DNA of 64,000 bases from Acidimicrobiia bacterium. GTDB lineage: Bacteria > Acidobacteriota > Terriglobia > Bryobacterales > Bryobacteraceae. The notes beneath the pieces were generated by a model. The model was given only the letters and a program-made list of their open reading frames with translations, ran no database searches and was not told where the DNA came from. Below are positions 26,059-34,579 of the stretch, in pieces; the first letter of the stretch is position 1, and each line of letters starts with the position of its first letter. Location: assembly GCA_016871315.1 (NCBI GenBank), contig VFZE01000030.1:1-64000 (forward strand), written 5' to 3'. A program made the translations under genes and the position numbers.

Positions 26059-26099
26059 GGGGAGATTATCTAACAACTGCGCCGCCCCGCGGAGGCGAC

Positions 26100-26354
26100 T
26101 CACTTATCTTCGCTGAGCATGTCGTCGGCCATCCGGTCACGAGCCTCGCGATACGCCGTTTCGGCTTTCCGCGTTTGCTCCCGCGCGTCCGCGACGGCGC
26201 CCGCGCCTGGTCCGGAATCCTGCGCTACATGTAGCCGTGCGACCTGAGAAGCCCATTGCCGGAACGCCTTCCTGTAGTCGGCCCGCAGGAGTTCGCTTCT
26301 CTTTTTGGCGCCGGCCTTGCCCTTAAGAAGGTTCATTTCTGCGGGCCACGCCAT
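26100..26354 (-). CDS. Small conserved-looking charged protein
   Basis: Up to 84 residues, mostly helical and charged, with alternating Ala/Arg/Glu runs (DAREQTRKAETAYREARDRMA). A shorter start at residue 7 (MNLLKGKAG) is possible. It overlaps the next gene upstream by 22 bp in a different frame. No family is recognised. Confidence 0.5.
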   Translation of the reverse strand: MAWPAEMNLLKGKAGAKKRSELLRADYRKAFRQWASQVARLHVAQDSGPGAGAVADAREQTRKAETAYREARDRMADDMLSEDK

Positions 26355-26674
26355 GCGTTTCCGACCTGCTCACTGACGGGTCTGCGGGGAGTCCGCTTGT
26401 GCCTGACCGCTTCCCGTGCGGCGAGGGAATCCGCGTGCAGGCGCATGTCTTCCTCGCTGTATGTGAAGGCCCGCTTGTCTTGGGTTTCGAAGCCGCGCTC
26501 CAGAGCGGCGCGGCACAGCAACGGCAGTTCCTGCAGCCGGATGCCGTATTGCCGAGCCAGTCCGAGGTTGGCCTTTATGGTGAAGATTTCGCGCTTGCGG
26601 TCAGCCTGCACGCCGTCGAAGGCAAACACACGGAAGCCCATCACTTCCTTGAATCCTCGGAGTATGAACTGCAT
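26333..26674 (-). CDS. Small hypothetical protein
   Basis: 113 residues with an ordered N-terminal half (GFRVFAFDGVQADRKREIF, then KANLGLARQYGIRLQELPLLCRAAL) and a basic tail. The composition looks like a real cytoplasmic protein. It precedes the 84-residue gene on the same strand with overlap, so the two may be co-transcribed. No family is recognised. Confidence 0.5.
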   Translation of the reverse strand: MQFILRGFKEVMGFRVFAFDGVQADRKREIFTIKANLGLARQYGIRLQELPLLCRAALERGFETQDKRAFTYSEEDMRLHADSLAAREAVRHKRTPRRPVSEQVGNAWRGPQK

Positions 26675-26899
26675 TTTGGACTCTCCCCGGCTTTCGCCTC
26701 ATTGTGTCTGGCTGCTCCGCCGCCATAAGGGTCTCCTGAATGTTGTCTGCCTCCTCAATCAGTATCCATCCCTTGGCATTCGTGAGGCCGAAGACACCGG
26801 AATGCGCCGGAGCATGCTCGCGGATAGCGGATTCGGTGAAAGATCGCGGGAAAAGGGTGGAACGGCATAGATAATGTTCGAAAGAGCCTGGCCGCTCTG

Positions 26900-26917
26900 T
26901 TAACCAGTATCGGTTAA
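26900..26917. promoter_or_regulatory. Inverted repeat upstream of the XRE regulator
   Basis: TTAACCAGTATCGGTTAA is a 6-6-6 inverted repeat about 90 bp upstream of the regulator start, in a locally AT-rich stretch; candidate operator. The wider gap 26675-27003 holds no gene. Confidence 0.4.
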
Positions 26918-26957
26918 TTATTCTTGCAAGTCAAATCGATCACATGCGAAACTCGAA

Positions 26958-26973
26958 TTCTGGTTTACCAGAA
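26958..26973. promoter_or_regulatory. Palindrome just upstream of the XRE regulator
   Basis: TTCTGGTTTACCAGAA is a perfect 7-2-7 palindrome ending about 30 bp before the GTG start. It shares an ACCAG core with the repeat at 26900-26917, as expected for two sites of one regulator. Confidence 0.45.
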
Positions 26974-27003
26974 AAAGTTAATGGAATCGTGGGGGTATAG
27001 GCA

Positions 27004-27876
27004 GTGGATGTTTCCTTAGTCATTAGGCAACGGCTGGACGAATTGGGCAGGGATCAAAAGGACTTGGCGACAGCGGTACAGGTGACAGAGTCCTACATTT
27101 CCCAATTGCTGACGAGGAAGAAGGCGCCACCGGCGCCGGCACGCACCGATCTCTACGAGAGGATGGGGGAGTATCTCGAAATCCCGGGCGGAGAGCTATC
27201 GAAGCTGGCGGAACTGCAACGGCGTCAGGAACTGAAAAAGAAGGTGGCAGAACCACCGCAGCCTCTGTTTCAGGATTCCCGGAGGCTGATCCTGCGAAAG
27301 TATGCGGCCGGGGACCAGGGAGAAGTGCGGAGGATTATCGAGAAGGAGGCGTTTGGCGAACTGGAACGGCTGGTGACGCAAAAGCTGCTGGAGGTGGCGC
27401 AAGGGGTAGCTCGGGAGGAGCTGCGGAACGAGTGTTGGCTGCGATCGGTGGGGCAGGAGCACGGGCGGAGCTATGAGGAGATGCGGGTCGCAGTACTGGA
27501 GTTTCTGGACACCGACATCCACCAGATCTCCACGGAGGGATGCGTATCCTTCCTTGATCCGATGATCGAAACCTGGTCGATCAACCTGAAGACGTTTGCC
27601 ATGACAGTGGTGTTGAACCGGCGGCTGGCGCCTGGGTGCACAAAGCGATTTGAGTTTACGGAGACTTCAGGGGCGGAAGAAGAGATGGAACCGGGGCTGC
27701 GCGAGTTCTTGAATGACACGCGGCTGAGCGGCAACGCCACTGAGGAGGAGGTGGAGTTCCTCCGGACGCTGAAGGTGAAAGGGAGACGGCCGTCGGCAAT
27801 GTATTACTACCGGGAGCTACAGAACCTCAGGGATCCGCTGCATTTCCTGGAAGCGGGCCGGGAAGGAGAACAGTGA
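27004..27876 (+). CDS. XRE-type helix-turn-helix protein with a conserved C-terminal domain
   Basis: 290 residues from a GTG start. Residues 1-60 form a Cro/C1-type helix-turn-helix (QKDLATAVQVTESYISQLLTRKK). The remaining 220 residues are an unrecognised helical domain with LILRKYAAGDQGEVRRIIEKEAF and a C-terminal FLRTLKVKGRRPSAMYYYREL. It is probably a transcription factor with a ligand or oligomerisation domain, acting on its own promoter through the two inverted repeats upstream. It converges on the radical SAM gene with 5 bp between stops. Confidence 0.72.
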   Translation: MDVSLVIRQRLDELGRDQKDLATAVQVTESYISQLLTRKKAPPAPARTDLYERMGEYLEIPGGELSKLAELQRRQELKKKVAEPPQPLFQDSRRLILRKYAAGDQGEVRRIIEKEAFGELERLVTQKLLEVAQGVAREELRNECWLRSVGQEHGRSYEEMRVAVLEFLDTDIHQISTEGCVSFLDPMIETWSINLKTFAMTVVLNRRLAPGCTKRFEFTETSGAEEEMEPGLREFLNDTRLSGNATEEEVEFLRTLKVKGRRPSAMYYYRELQNLRDPLHFLEAGREGEQ

Positions 27877-27881
27877 GCGCG

Positions 27882-29420
27882 CTAAGTGGCGATGTTGGTG
27901 AGCGTCCGGGATGCCATGCCGGGTACTTGCAGGTCAGGCATGGGGTGTGCGCGGAACAGGCGGAGGCAGATGAGACCGGTCCAGCGGGCCCAGCGGTTGG
28001 CGCTCTTGCGGCGCGCGCTGTCGGTGGCGATGCCGGTGTTGGCGTACATCTGGCGGTAGAGTTTCGAGATGAAGACGAAGGCGAGGCGCGCCTTGACCGA
28101 CTTGACGCATTTGGCGCGGCGCCAGATCTCGGAAAGCTGATAGTAGCTGTCCCAGACGCCTTGCGTGCGGACGCGGATCTCTTCCGAACTCATGCTCGGG
28201 TGGGGCATGTAGAGTTTTGGCCGGCGGTGTCCGGGAATGAGCCAGTAGCGGGTGATGGGAATGCCGTCCACCTTTTCGACATTGCCGGCGGTGGTCTTTT
28301 CCCACTTCTCGAAATCGACGGTGCCGGGGAAGGGCGTCATCATGACGAACTGGGCGAAGGTGAGATCGGCGCGCTTGGCCAGGTCGGCGGTGGCGTCGAA
28401 GGTCTCCTTGCGGTCCGTGGAGAGGCCGAAGATGAAGGAGCCGAGGACATGCACGCCGTGGCTTTTGAAAAGGCGCAGGCGTTCGACGAGCTGTTCGCCG
28501 GCGAGGTTGAAATCCTTGAAAACGGATTTGAGTCCTTCCGGAGTGACGGCCTCGACGCCGACGAGCGCGCCTTTGATGCGCGCCTTGTTCATGGCTTCGA
28601 GAAAAGCGGTGTCCTCGGCGGCTTCCATGGTGATCTGGGTGAAGAGGATGGTGTCGGGTGGAAGCTGCGCAAGGCGCTCCATGAATTCGAAGCGTTCGGC
28701 GCGGAGGTTTTTCAGTTCGGCGACGCGGGCGGCGTTGTTCTGGCGCTCGGCGAGTGCGATGTCGGCGAGGGTGACGGGATAGAAGTTGTCGTCGGCGAGG
28801 GCGATGAAGCGGTAGCCTAGGCGGCGCAGCTGGACAATTTCCTCGATGACGGCGTCGGAGGAGCGCTGGCGGGGCTGCTGGCCGTCGGTGCGCCAGACGG
28901 AGCAGAAGGAGCAGTGCTTGGGGCAGCCGCGGACGGTCTGCACGGAGGCCCACATGTAGCTGTCGGGCGGAAGCAGATCCCAGCGGGCGGGCAGGAAGCG
29001 TCCGGCGTTGACGCGTCCTCCGTCGTAGAGCGGCTGCGAGTTTCCGGCGGCGATGTCGGCGAGAACCTGGCCCCAGACCTCGTCGCCGTCACCCTTGACG
29101 ACGGCGTGTGCGGCGCCATGTTCGAGCGCTTCGTTCGGGTAGAGAGTGGCGTGGATGCCGCCGAAGACGACAGTGGCTCCCCGCGCGCGCGCCAGTCGGC
29201 CGACTTCAAAACCGCGCAGCGCGTTGGCGGTGTGGATGCCGATGCCGACGACGTCGCCGGGCTGAATATGTTCTGGCTGGATGGGTTCCAGTGTTTCATC
29301 CACGATGACCGGATCGCCGTATTGGGCGGGCGTTGCGGCGGCAAGCACGTAGAGCCAGCGGGGCGTAATGACGCCAACGCCGAAAGCGACATCGCTCGGG
29401 TTCACCAGGAATACACGCAT
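27882..29420 (-). CDS. B12-binding-domain radical SAM protein
   Basis: About 512 residues. The N-terminal 150 residues are a cobalamin-binding Rossmann domain (MRVFLVNPSDVAFGVG, then GATVVFGGIHATLYP). The radical SAM barrel carries CPKHCSFC for the 4Fe-4S cluster near residue 183, with HVLGSFIFGLSTDRKETF downstream. Class B enzymes of this type methylate unreactive carbons or rearrange hopanoids; the closest look is to HpnJ-like and general B12-SAM enzymes. The ATG at 29420 has GGAG seven bases upstream. The substrate is unknown. Confidence 0.85.
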   Translation of the reverse strand: MRVFLVNPSDVAFGVGVITPRWLYVLAAATPAQYGDPVIVDETLEPIQPEHIQPGDVVGIGIHTANALRGFEVGRLARARGATVVFGGIHATLYPNEALEHGAAHAVVKGDGDEVWGQVLADIAAGNSQPLYDGGRVNAGRFLPARWDLLPPDSYMWASVQTVRGCPKHCSFCSVWRTDGQQPRQRSSDAVIEEIVQLRRLGYRFIALADDNFYPVTLADIALAERQNNAARVAELKNLRAERFEFMERLAQLPPDTILFTQITMEAAEDTAFLEAMNKARIKGALVGVEAVTPEGLKSVFKDFNLAGEQLVERLRLFKSHGVHVLGSFIFGLSTDRKETFDATADLAKRADLTFAQFVMMTPFPGTVDFEKWEKTTAGNVEKVDGIPITRYWLIPGHRRPKLYMPHPSMSSEEIRVRTQGVWDSYYQLSEIWRRAKCVKSVKARLAFVFISKLYRQMYANTGIATDSARRKSANRWARWTGLICLRLFRAHPMPDLQVPGMASRTLTNIAT

Positions 29421-29514
29421 CAGGTTCTCCTTCGGAAGCCGCCGGATCTTTAGGTGAGGCAAGAAGGGGGCTCATGTGATTGTACCTGTAACAGGTGTCA
29501 CGTGGTGCGACCGG

Positions 29515-29925
29515 TTATCGGTTGCGCTGGAGAAGCCAGGCGCGGACTTCGCCGAGTTCGGCGATGGGGCGGAAACCGGGTTCGTAACATTCGCCGGCGG
29601 AGGTCCACGATGGGCCGCTCTTTTTGAGGAACCAGATGCCCTGCTCCTCTTGCATCCAGCCGGAATTGGGTGGAGGCCACATCGGGCAGCAAGAGCAGAG
29701 GAATCGGTGGGGAATGATCGGCGGAGGCTTGGCGGTGGAGTAGAGAGATCCGGCGACCGTGATTTCGCCGTTAAGGCGCCAGCCGCCGAACCAGGGATAG
29801 CGGCTCGTCCAGCGGATCTTGCCGGTGATGATGGTGTCTGCGGAGGCGACGGTGGAGTAACGTTGGGGAGCAAACAGCGGGACGGAAGCGAGGAGAAGCA
29901 GGAAAACAATGCGGCGGATGGCCAC
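29515..29925 (-). CDS. Small secreted hypothetical protein
   Basis: 136 residues with a signal peptide (AIRRIVFLLLLASVPLFAP). The mature part is proline- and tryptophan-rich with a CSCCP motif and a further Cys (ECYEPGF), so disulfides or a metal site are possible. No family is recognised. It lies upstream of the radical SAM gene on the same strand, 94 bp away. Confidence 0.55.
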   Translation of the reverse strand: MAIRRIVFLLLLASVPLFAPQRYSTVASADTIITGKIRWTSRYPWFGGWRLNGEITVAGSLYSTAKPPPIIPHRFLCSCCPMWPPPNSGWMQEEQGIWFLKKSGPSWTSAGECYEPGFRPIAELGEVRAWLLQRNR

Positions 29926-30004
29926 TGCTCCTTCAGGATAGCGAATCTGCGTACAAGGTTTAAAGATGTAACAATAAACAGGTAGGTCTCGTCAAAACTG
30001 GGGC

Positions 30005-30799
30005 GTGAACAAAACGAGTAAATTCTCGCGAATGCATCTGGCGGCCGGGGCGGCGCTGTGCGCCGTGCTCGTGCTGGGCGGGCTGGTGTGGCGCGAGACG
30101 TTGAGGTCCGGGGCGGCGGCGCCCGCGGGGCAGCCGGCCGTGCTCAACTTGCCGGCGCAGTTGATGCCGACGCTGCACAACCCGTTCATTGAATTGCTGA
30201 AGCTGATTTCGGCATTTCTGATCGGACTGGCGATCACGGCGGTGCACCGTGCAACCAGCGACCACAGGCTGAGCAGTTCGATGGAACAAGCTCAGATTCT
30301 GTTGTGCGTGTCGGGAGCGCTGATGATGGTGATCATCGGGGATTCGCTGGCGCGCGCGTTCGGGATTGCGGGGGCGGCAAGTATCATCCGGTTCCGGACG
30401 CCGGTGGATGATCCCAAGGACACGATCATTCTGTTCCTGGCGCTTGGAATGGGAATGGCGTGCGGGCTGGGAGCGTTCGCGGTGGCAGGTCTCGGGACGG
30501 CGTTTCTAGGGGTCGTGCTTTGGTACCTGGCGCGCGCCGTGCAAGGTGACCGCCGGTCGATGGTGGTGACGCTGATGGCCGAAGGGGAATACCCGACGGC
30601 GATGGTGCATACGATTTTCGAACGGCACGGGATCGAGTATGAAACGCGCGGGATCACGGAAGGAGAAATGCCCCAGGTGAAATACATGCTGGATATCGCG
30701 CCGGGCATATCGCTGGATCAGCTGAGCGAGGAATTGCGGGGGACGGAGGGTTCCAATATCAAGTCCGTGACGTGGGAGAAAGCGAAGAAGAAGGGCTGA
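30005..30799 (+). CDS. DUF4956 membrane protein
   Basis: 264 residues from a GTG. An N-terminal hydrophobic segment, a linker and four membrane helices surround the family signature GAASIIRFRTPVDDPKDTI (residues about 123-141), followed by a soluble ACT-like tail (VVTLMAEGEYPTAMVHTIF). DUF4956 genes are recurrently found with CotH and VTC-type polyphosphate polymerase genes in bacteria; here a porin and CotH follow. The biochemical function is unknown. Confidence 0.82.
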   Translation: MNKTSKFSRMHLAAGAALCAVLVLGGLVWRETLRSGAAAPAGQPAVLNLPAQLMPTLHNPFIELLKLISAFLIGLAITAVHRATSDHRLSSSMEQAQILLCVSGALMMVIIGDSLARAFGIAGAASIIRFRTPVDDPKDTIILFLALGMGMACGLGAFAVAGLGTAFLGVVLWYLARAVQGDRRSMVVTLMAEGEYPTAMVHTIFERHGIEYETRGITEGEMPQVKYMLDIAPGISLDQLSEELRGTEGSNIKSVTWEKAKKKG

Positions 30800-30819
30800 T
30801 CTGGCGGCAACCGGAGAAC

Positions 30820-32142
30820 ATGCAAATCAAGACGAGCCAACTGATCCTGGCGAGCGGCGTTGTCACCGCGCTGGGATTGTGCGCTCCGGCGCTGCTGAGC
30901 CAGCCGGCGGCGCAGGAACAGAAAACCGAGAGCAAGAAAAAGAAGAAGAAGAAGAAGGAGGAGCCGAAGGGCTGGTATTTTCAGAGCAAGAACCGGCAGT
31001 CGCTGCGCTACAACGATCAGCTGAGGATCGATTTCCGGGTGAAGCTGCAAGGGGATTTTCAGTCTGTGGATCCGAGCCCGGAGGATCATCCGCTATTTGA
31101 TTTCCGCAGAAAGCGCGTGGGGGTGGAGGGCGAATTCCTGCGGGATTTCGAGTATGAATTCGAGTGGGAAATGGGTGTGGAAAGGAACGCGCTACGGGAT
31201 GGATTCGTGAACTGGCGGCGGATACGGTGGCTGCAGGTGCAGGGCGGCAAGTTCCGTCTGCCATTCGGCCGCGACACGCTGACGGGAATGGCCAACCTGG
31301 ATTTCGTCTTCCGGTCACGGATCGGATTCATGATCGGCCCGGGGCGCGACATCGGGCTAATGCTGCACGGGCCGGTGTGGGACCGGAAGTTCCGCTATGA
31401 GGCGGGAGTGTTCCGCCACGACGGCGAGAATGCGTTCACAGGAGATGACAAGCCGACCGGCGGAACGACGCTAGCCGCGCGAATACGGACAGAGCCGGAG
31501 CGGTATCTGCCGCTGCCGAAGATCTTGGAAACGCTGGAACTGGCGGCGGCGTCCACACATGGCGAGGTCCCGGAAGGGCGCCACAGCCTTCGCGGGCGCA
31601 CGACGTTTCGGGACAATTACTTTCCGCGTGTGGACGTGAAAGGGGACCGTGTGAGGCTGGGCGTGGAAGCGAATTGGAAGCCGGGTCCTTTTTCCTTGCA
31701 AGCCGAGGCCATGCAGGTTCGCGACCAGCGAAGGCAGCAAAGTTTCCGTCAAACCGATCTGCCGGACCTGGTGGGGCGCGGCTGGTATCTGTTTGGAACA
31801 TGGCTGGTCACCGGCGAAGAGAAAGCCGCGGGCGTGCGTCCGAAGAAGCCACTGACGTTTCACCAGCTTGGATGGGGCGCTTGGGAGGTGGCGCTGCGCA
31901 ACGAATTATTGCGCTACGGAAGCCGCAACCCCACCGGATTGGCTTTGGCATCACCGCGGGCGGTGAATTTGTTAAGTTCCAGCAACCGGGCCTGGACATT
32001 CGGGTTAAACTGGTATGGAAACAGGCAAGTAAAAATCCAGGGGAATTTTGTCAGGGAAAAGATCGAAGATTTCAACAGATCGGACCTGAGCGCAAGACCG
32101 ATTTTCTGGACCAAAGTTGTCCGATTGCAGTTTGTGATGTGA
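30820..32142 (+). CDS. OprO/OprP-type porin with a lysine-rich N-terminus
   Basis: About 440 residues. The start at 30820 is supported by GGAG and gives a signal peptide (IKTSQLILASGVVTALGL). Directly after it comes a run of eight lysines (SKKKKKKKKEEPKGW), then an outer-membrane barrel with alternating strands: LRYNDQLRIDFRVKLQGDF, GGKFRLPFGRDTLTGMANLDF and a C-terminal aromatic-rich strand ending VVRLQFVM. Family members are phosphate- or polyphosphate-selective porins. It lies between DUF4956 and CotH, 20 bp from the former and 4 bp from the latter, so the three form one operon. Confidence 0.82.
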   Translation: MQIKTSQLILASGVVTALGLCAPALLSQPAAQEQKTESKKKKKKKKEEPKGWYFQSKNRQSLRYNDQLRIDFRVKLQGDFQSVDPSPEDHPLFDFRRKRVGVEGEFLRDFEYEFEWEMGVERNALRDGFVNWRRIRWLQVQGGKFRLPFGRDTLTGMANLDFVFRSRIGFMIGPGRDIGLMLHGPVWDRKFRYEAGVFRHDGENAFTGDDKPTGGTTLAARIRTEPERYLPLPKILETLELAAASTHGEVPEGRHSLRGRTTFRDNYFPRVDVKGDRVRLGVEANWKPGPFSLQAEAMQVRDQRRQQSFRQTDLPDLVGRGWYLFGTWLVTGEEKAAGVRPKKPLTFHQLGWGAWEVALRNELLRYGSRNPTGLALASPRAVNLLSSSNRAWTFGLNWYGNRQVKIQGNFVREKIEDFNRSDLSARPIFWTKVVRLQFVM

Positions 32143-32146
32143 CACA

Positions 32147-33355
32147 ATGAATCCGCGGAGGGGAATAGTCCTGGGCTTGGTAGTGTTAGCCATGGCAACA
32201 TGGCTGGCGCAGGCGGGGCGTACGCAGACACCGGAAGAGTTTTTCGACGACCTGGTGCTGCACGAGGTGAGGCTCTATCTGCATCCCGTGGACTGGCGCA
32301 AGCTGCAGGAGAATTTCGAGGACAACACCTATTATCCCGGGGAGTTTGTCTGGCGGGGGCGGAGCGTGGTGAACGTGGGGATCCGGTCGCGAGGCGGAGG
32401 AAGCCGCAGCGACTTCAAGCCCGGACTGAAGATCGATTTCAAGCGCTACATTGCCGGGCAGCGGTTCGTCGGAGAAACCTCCTTCGTGCTGGACAACCAC
32501 ATCCAGGACGCCACCTTCATGCGCGAGCGGCTGACTATGGCTTTGTTCCGGCGCGCCGGGATTCCCGCGCCGCGAACTGCGTTCGCGAAGGTTTTCATCA
32601 ACGACTCCTACTGGGGCCTTTATTCGATCGTGGAAGAAATCGAGAAGCCCTTCCTGAAGCGGAGCCTGGGGGAAGACATTGGCTGGTTGTACGAATATAA
32701 CTGGCTGACCGATTATAATTTCGAGTTTTTGGGCTTCGACGATGAGTTGTACGGGCTGATGTGGGATCCCAAGACCCGGGAAAACAATGCGGATGTTCGC
32801 ACGATTCTGGAGTTCATCCAGATGGTGAACGAAGTTCCCGACGAGGAGTTCCTGGAGCGTGTGGGCGAGCACCTGGATCTGGAGTCGCTGATGCGCTACC
32901 TGGCGGTGGAAAACTACGTGTCGGAGTGGGACGGCATCGTCGGCAGCTCCGGGATGAACAACTTCTACCTGTACCGCTACAACAACACGAAGCGGTTCCA
33001 GCTCATCCCGTGGGACAAAGACGTGGGCCTGACCAATTTCGACCATTCGATCCTGTTCAACTTGGACCGGAACGTGTTGACGAGACGGGCGATGCAATTT
33101 CCCGAGCTGGCGCGGAAATACCTGGACGAGGTGCAACAGATCGCCGAACTGGCCGGCGGGCCAGACGGCTGGCTCCAGGGGGAATTCGAGTTCGCCTACC
33201 GCCAGATCCGGCAGGCTGTGTTCGAAGATCGCAACAAGCCGCTGACCAATTCCTTCTTCGACCATTCCGCGGAGGCGATGCGGGAGTTCATCCAGTACCG
33301 GCCGACGGCCATCGGCGAGCAAATGGATGAACTCTCAAACGGTCCCCGGCCCTAA
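32147..33355 (+). CDS. Secreted CotH-family protein kinase-like protein
   Basis: 402 residues with a signal peptide (about 1-26). CotH-fold features are present: VGIRSRGGGSRSDFKPGLKIDF, FVLDNHIQDATFMRERLTMALFRRAGIPAPR, VFINDSYWGLYSIVEEIEKPFL, and a catalytic-loop-like SSGMNNFYLYRY with IPWDKDVGL. In spore formers CotH phosphorylates coat proteins; in other bacteria it is found with DUF4956 and VTC proteins. It ends the DUF4956-porin-CotH operon and its stop overlaps the stop of the convergent glycosyltransferase gene by 3 bp. Confidence 0.87.
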   Translation: MNPRRGIVLGLVVLAMATWLAQAGRTQTPEEFFDDLVLHEVRLYLHPVDWRKLQENFEDNTYYPGEFVWRGRSVVNVGIRSRGGGSRSDFKPGLKIDFKRYIAGQRFVGETSFVLDNHIQDATFMRERLTMALFRRAGIPAPRTAFAKVFINDSYWGLYSIVEEIEKPFLKRSLGEDIGWLYEYNWLTDYNFEFLGFDDELYGLMWDPKTRENNADVRTILEFIQMVNEVPDEEFLERVGEHLDLESLMRYLAVENYVSEWDGIVGSSGMNNFYLYRYNNTKRFQLIPWDKDVGLTNFDHSILFNLDRNVLTRRAMQFPELARKYLDEVQQIAELAGGPDGWLQGEFEFAYRQIRQAVFEDRNKPLTNSFFDHSAEAMREFIQYRPTAIGEQMDELSNGPRP

Positions 33356-34491
33356 CCAAGCGGGCCGCGGTCAAGCACGGTTTCCAGGATCGGCGGGATT
33401 TCAAAGACAGCCTGGTTATGGAGCGCGGCCGCCTTCTGGCGGAACTCGGCCATTTCCCCGTCCAGCAGGCGAGTCACGGCTGCGGCGATCTGGCGGAAGC
33501 TTTTGAGCTGGATGCCGAGTTTGTTCTCCGCGATCCATTCCGCGTTGTAGCGTTCCTGGGGCAGGGTCCACGCGTTGGATTCCACGACCACCGGCAGCCC
33601 CATGGCGAGAGCTTCCGAGATGGAGCCGGGGCCTGGCTTGCCGATGAAGAAGTCGGCCATCTGCATGAAGAGCGGCACTTCTGACGTAAAGCTCTCCACG
33701 TGGAGGGGAATCGACAGCTTCAACTCGCGTAGGCGGGCGGCGAGCTTCTCATTGTGCCCGCATAGCATGATGAGCTGCAGCCGGCGGCCACAGCCGTCCA
33801 GGCGCCGCGCGATATCCAACATCTGCGGCGAGCCATGGCCGCCAAACAGCACCAGGCCCGTGGGCAGGTCCGCCTGCAACCCAGCTGCCGCCCGGCCGGC
33901 GGGCACGTCGATCGGCGGAACATTATAAAAGGTAGGGCGCAGGATCATCCCCGAGGTCCGGAAGATGGCGTGATCGGGGTGGCCCATCGCGCGCGCCTGT
34001 TCGACAGCCTTGGCCGAACCGCACACCAGGTATTGCGGCTGCCGTTCAATCCAGAAATGCGGCGGATAGTCGGCGATGTCGGTGAGGATCGTGACGTAGG
34101 GGGATTGCGGAGTCACACGGCGGAGCGCCTCGAAAACCGCGCGGTTGAAATTCGGGATGAGCGAGACCACAAGGTCGGGCGTGTCGCGGCGCCAGAACTC
34201 GGAGATCAGTTCGATCTGGCGGCGGTGGAAGGCGCGTATCAGCAGGTGCATGACCGGGACAAGCTGCTTGGAACCGAGGGTCCAGCCTTTGCGTAGCAGC
34301 AGATTGTAGATGTCTTCCAGGCCGAGTCCGAGGGTTTTTTTCAGGATGTCCGTGGGCAGGAGGATGTCGTTGAGGTTAACAAGCCGCACACGCCAGGGCC
34401 GGTTTTGTGAGGCGACAACGGATTGCAGGGCGGTGGCGGCGGCACGATGGCCGCCGCCGGCGTTGAAGTAAAGGAAATCGATCTTGGGCAT
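33352..34491 (-). CDS. MGDG-synthase-like GT28 glycosyltransferase
   Basis: 379 residues with a GT-B fold. The N-terminal FNAGGGHRAAATALQ loop and the C-terminal nucleotide-sugar site FIGKPGPGSISEALAMGLPVVVESN match the monogalactosyldiacylglycerol synthase/1,2-diacylglycerol glucosyltransferase family. It likely transfers a hexose to diacylglycerol at the cytoplasmic membrane. It is transcribed alone, convergent with the CotH operon. Confidence 0.85.
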   Translation of the reverse strand: MPKIDFLYFNAGGGHRAAATALQSVVASQNRPWRVRLVNLNDILLPTDILKKTLGLGLEDIYNLLLRKGWTLGSKQLVPVMHLLIRAFHRRQIELISEFWRRDTPDLVVSLIPNFNRAVFEALRRVTPQSPYVTILTDIADYPPHFWIERQPQYLVCGSAKAVEQARAMGHPDHAIFRTSGMILRPTFYNVPPIDVPAGRAAAGLQADLPTGLVLFGGHGSPQMLDIARRLDGCGRRLQLIMLCGHNEKLAARLRELKLSIPLHVESFTSEVPLFMQMADFFIGKPGPGSISEALAMGLPVVVESNAWTLPQERYNAEWIAENKLGIQLKSFRQIAAAVTRLLDGEMAEFRQKAAALHNQAVFEIPPILETVLDRGPLG

Positions 34492-34579
34492 GCGGAAACC
34501 GTGGCCGTTGTAACAGTATCGCCGATTTGGGGGCCTAAACAGCTGGGGCCAAGATGCCGAAGATTAGAATGGGATCAGG

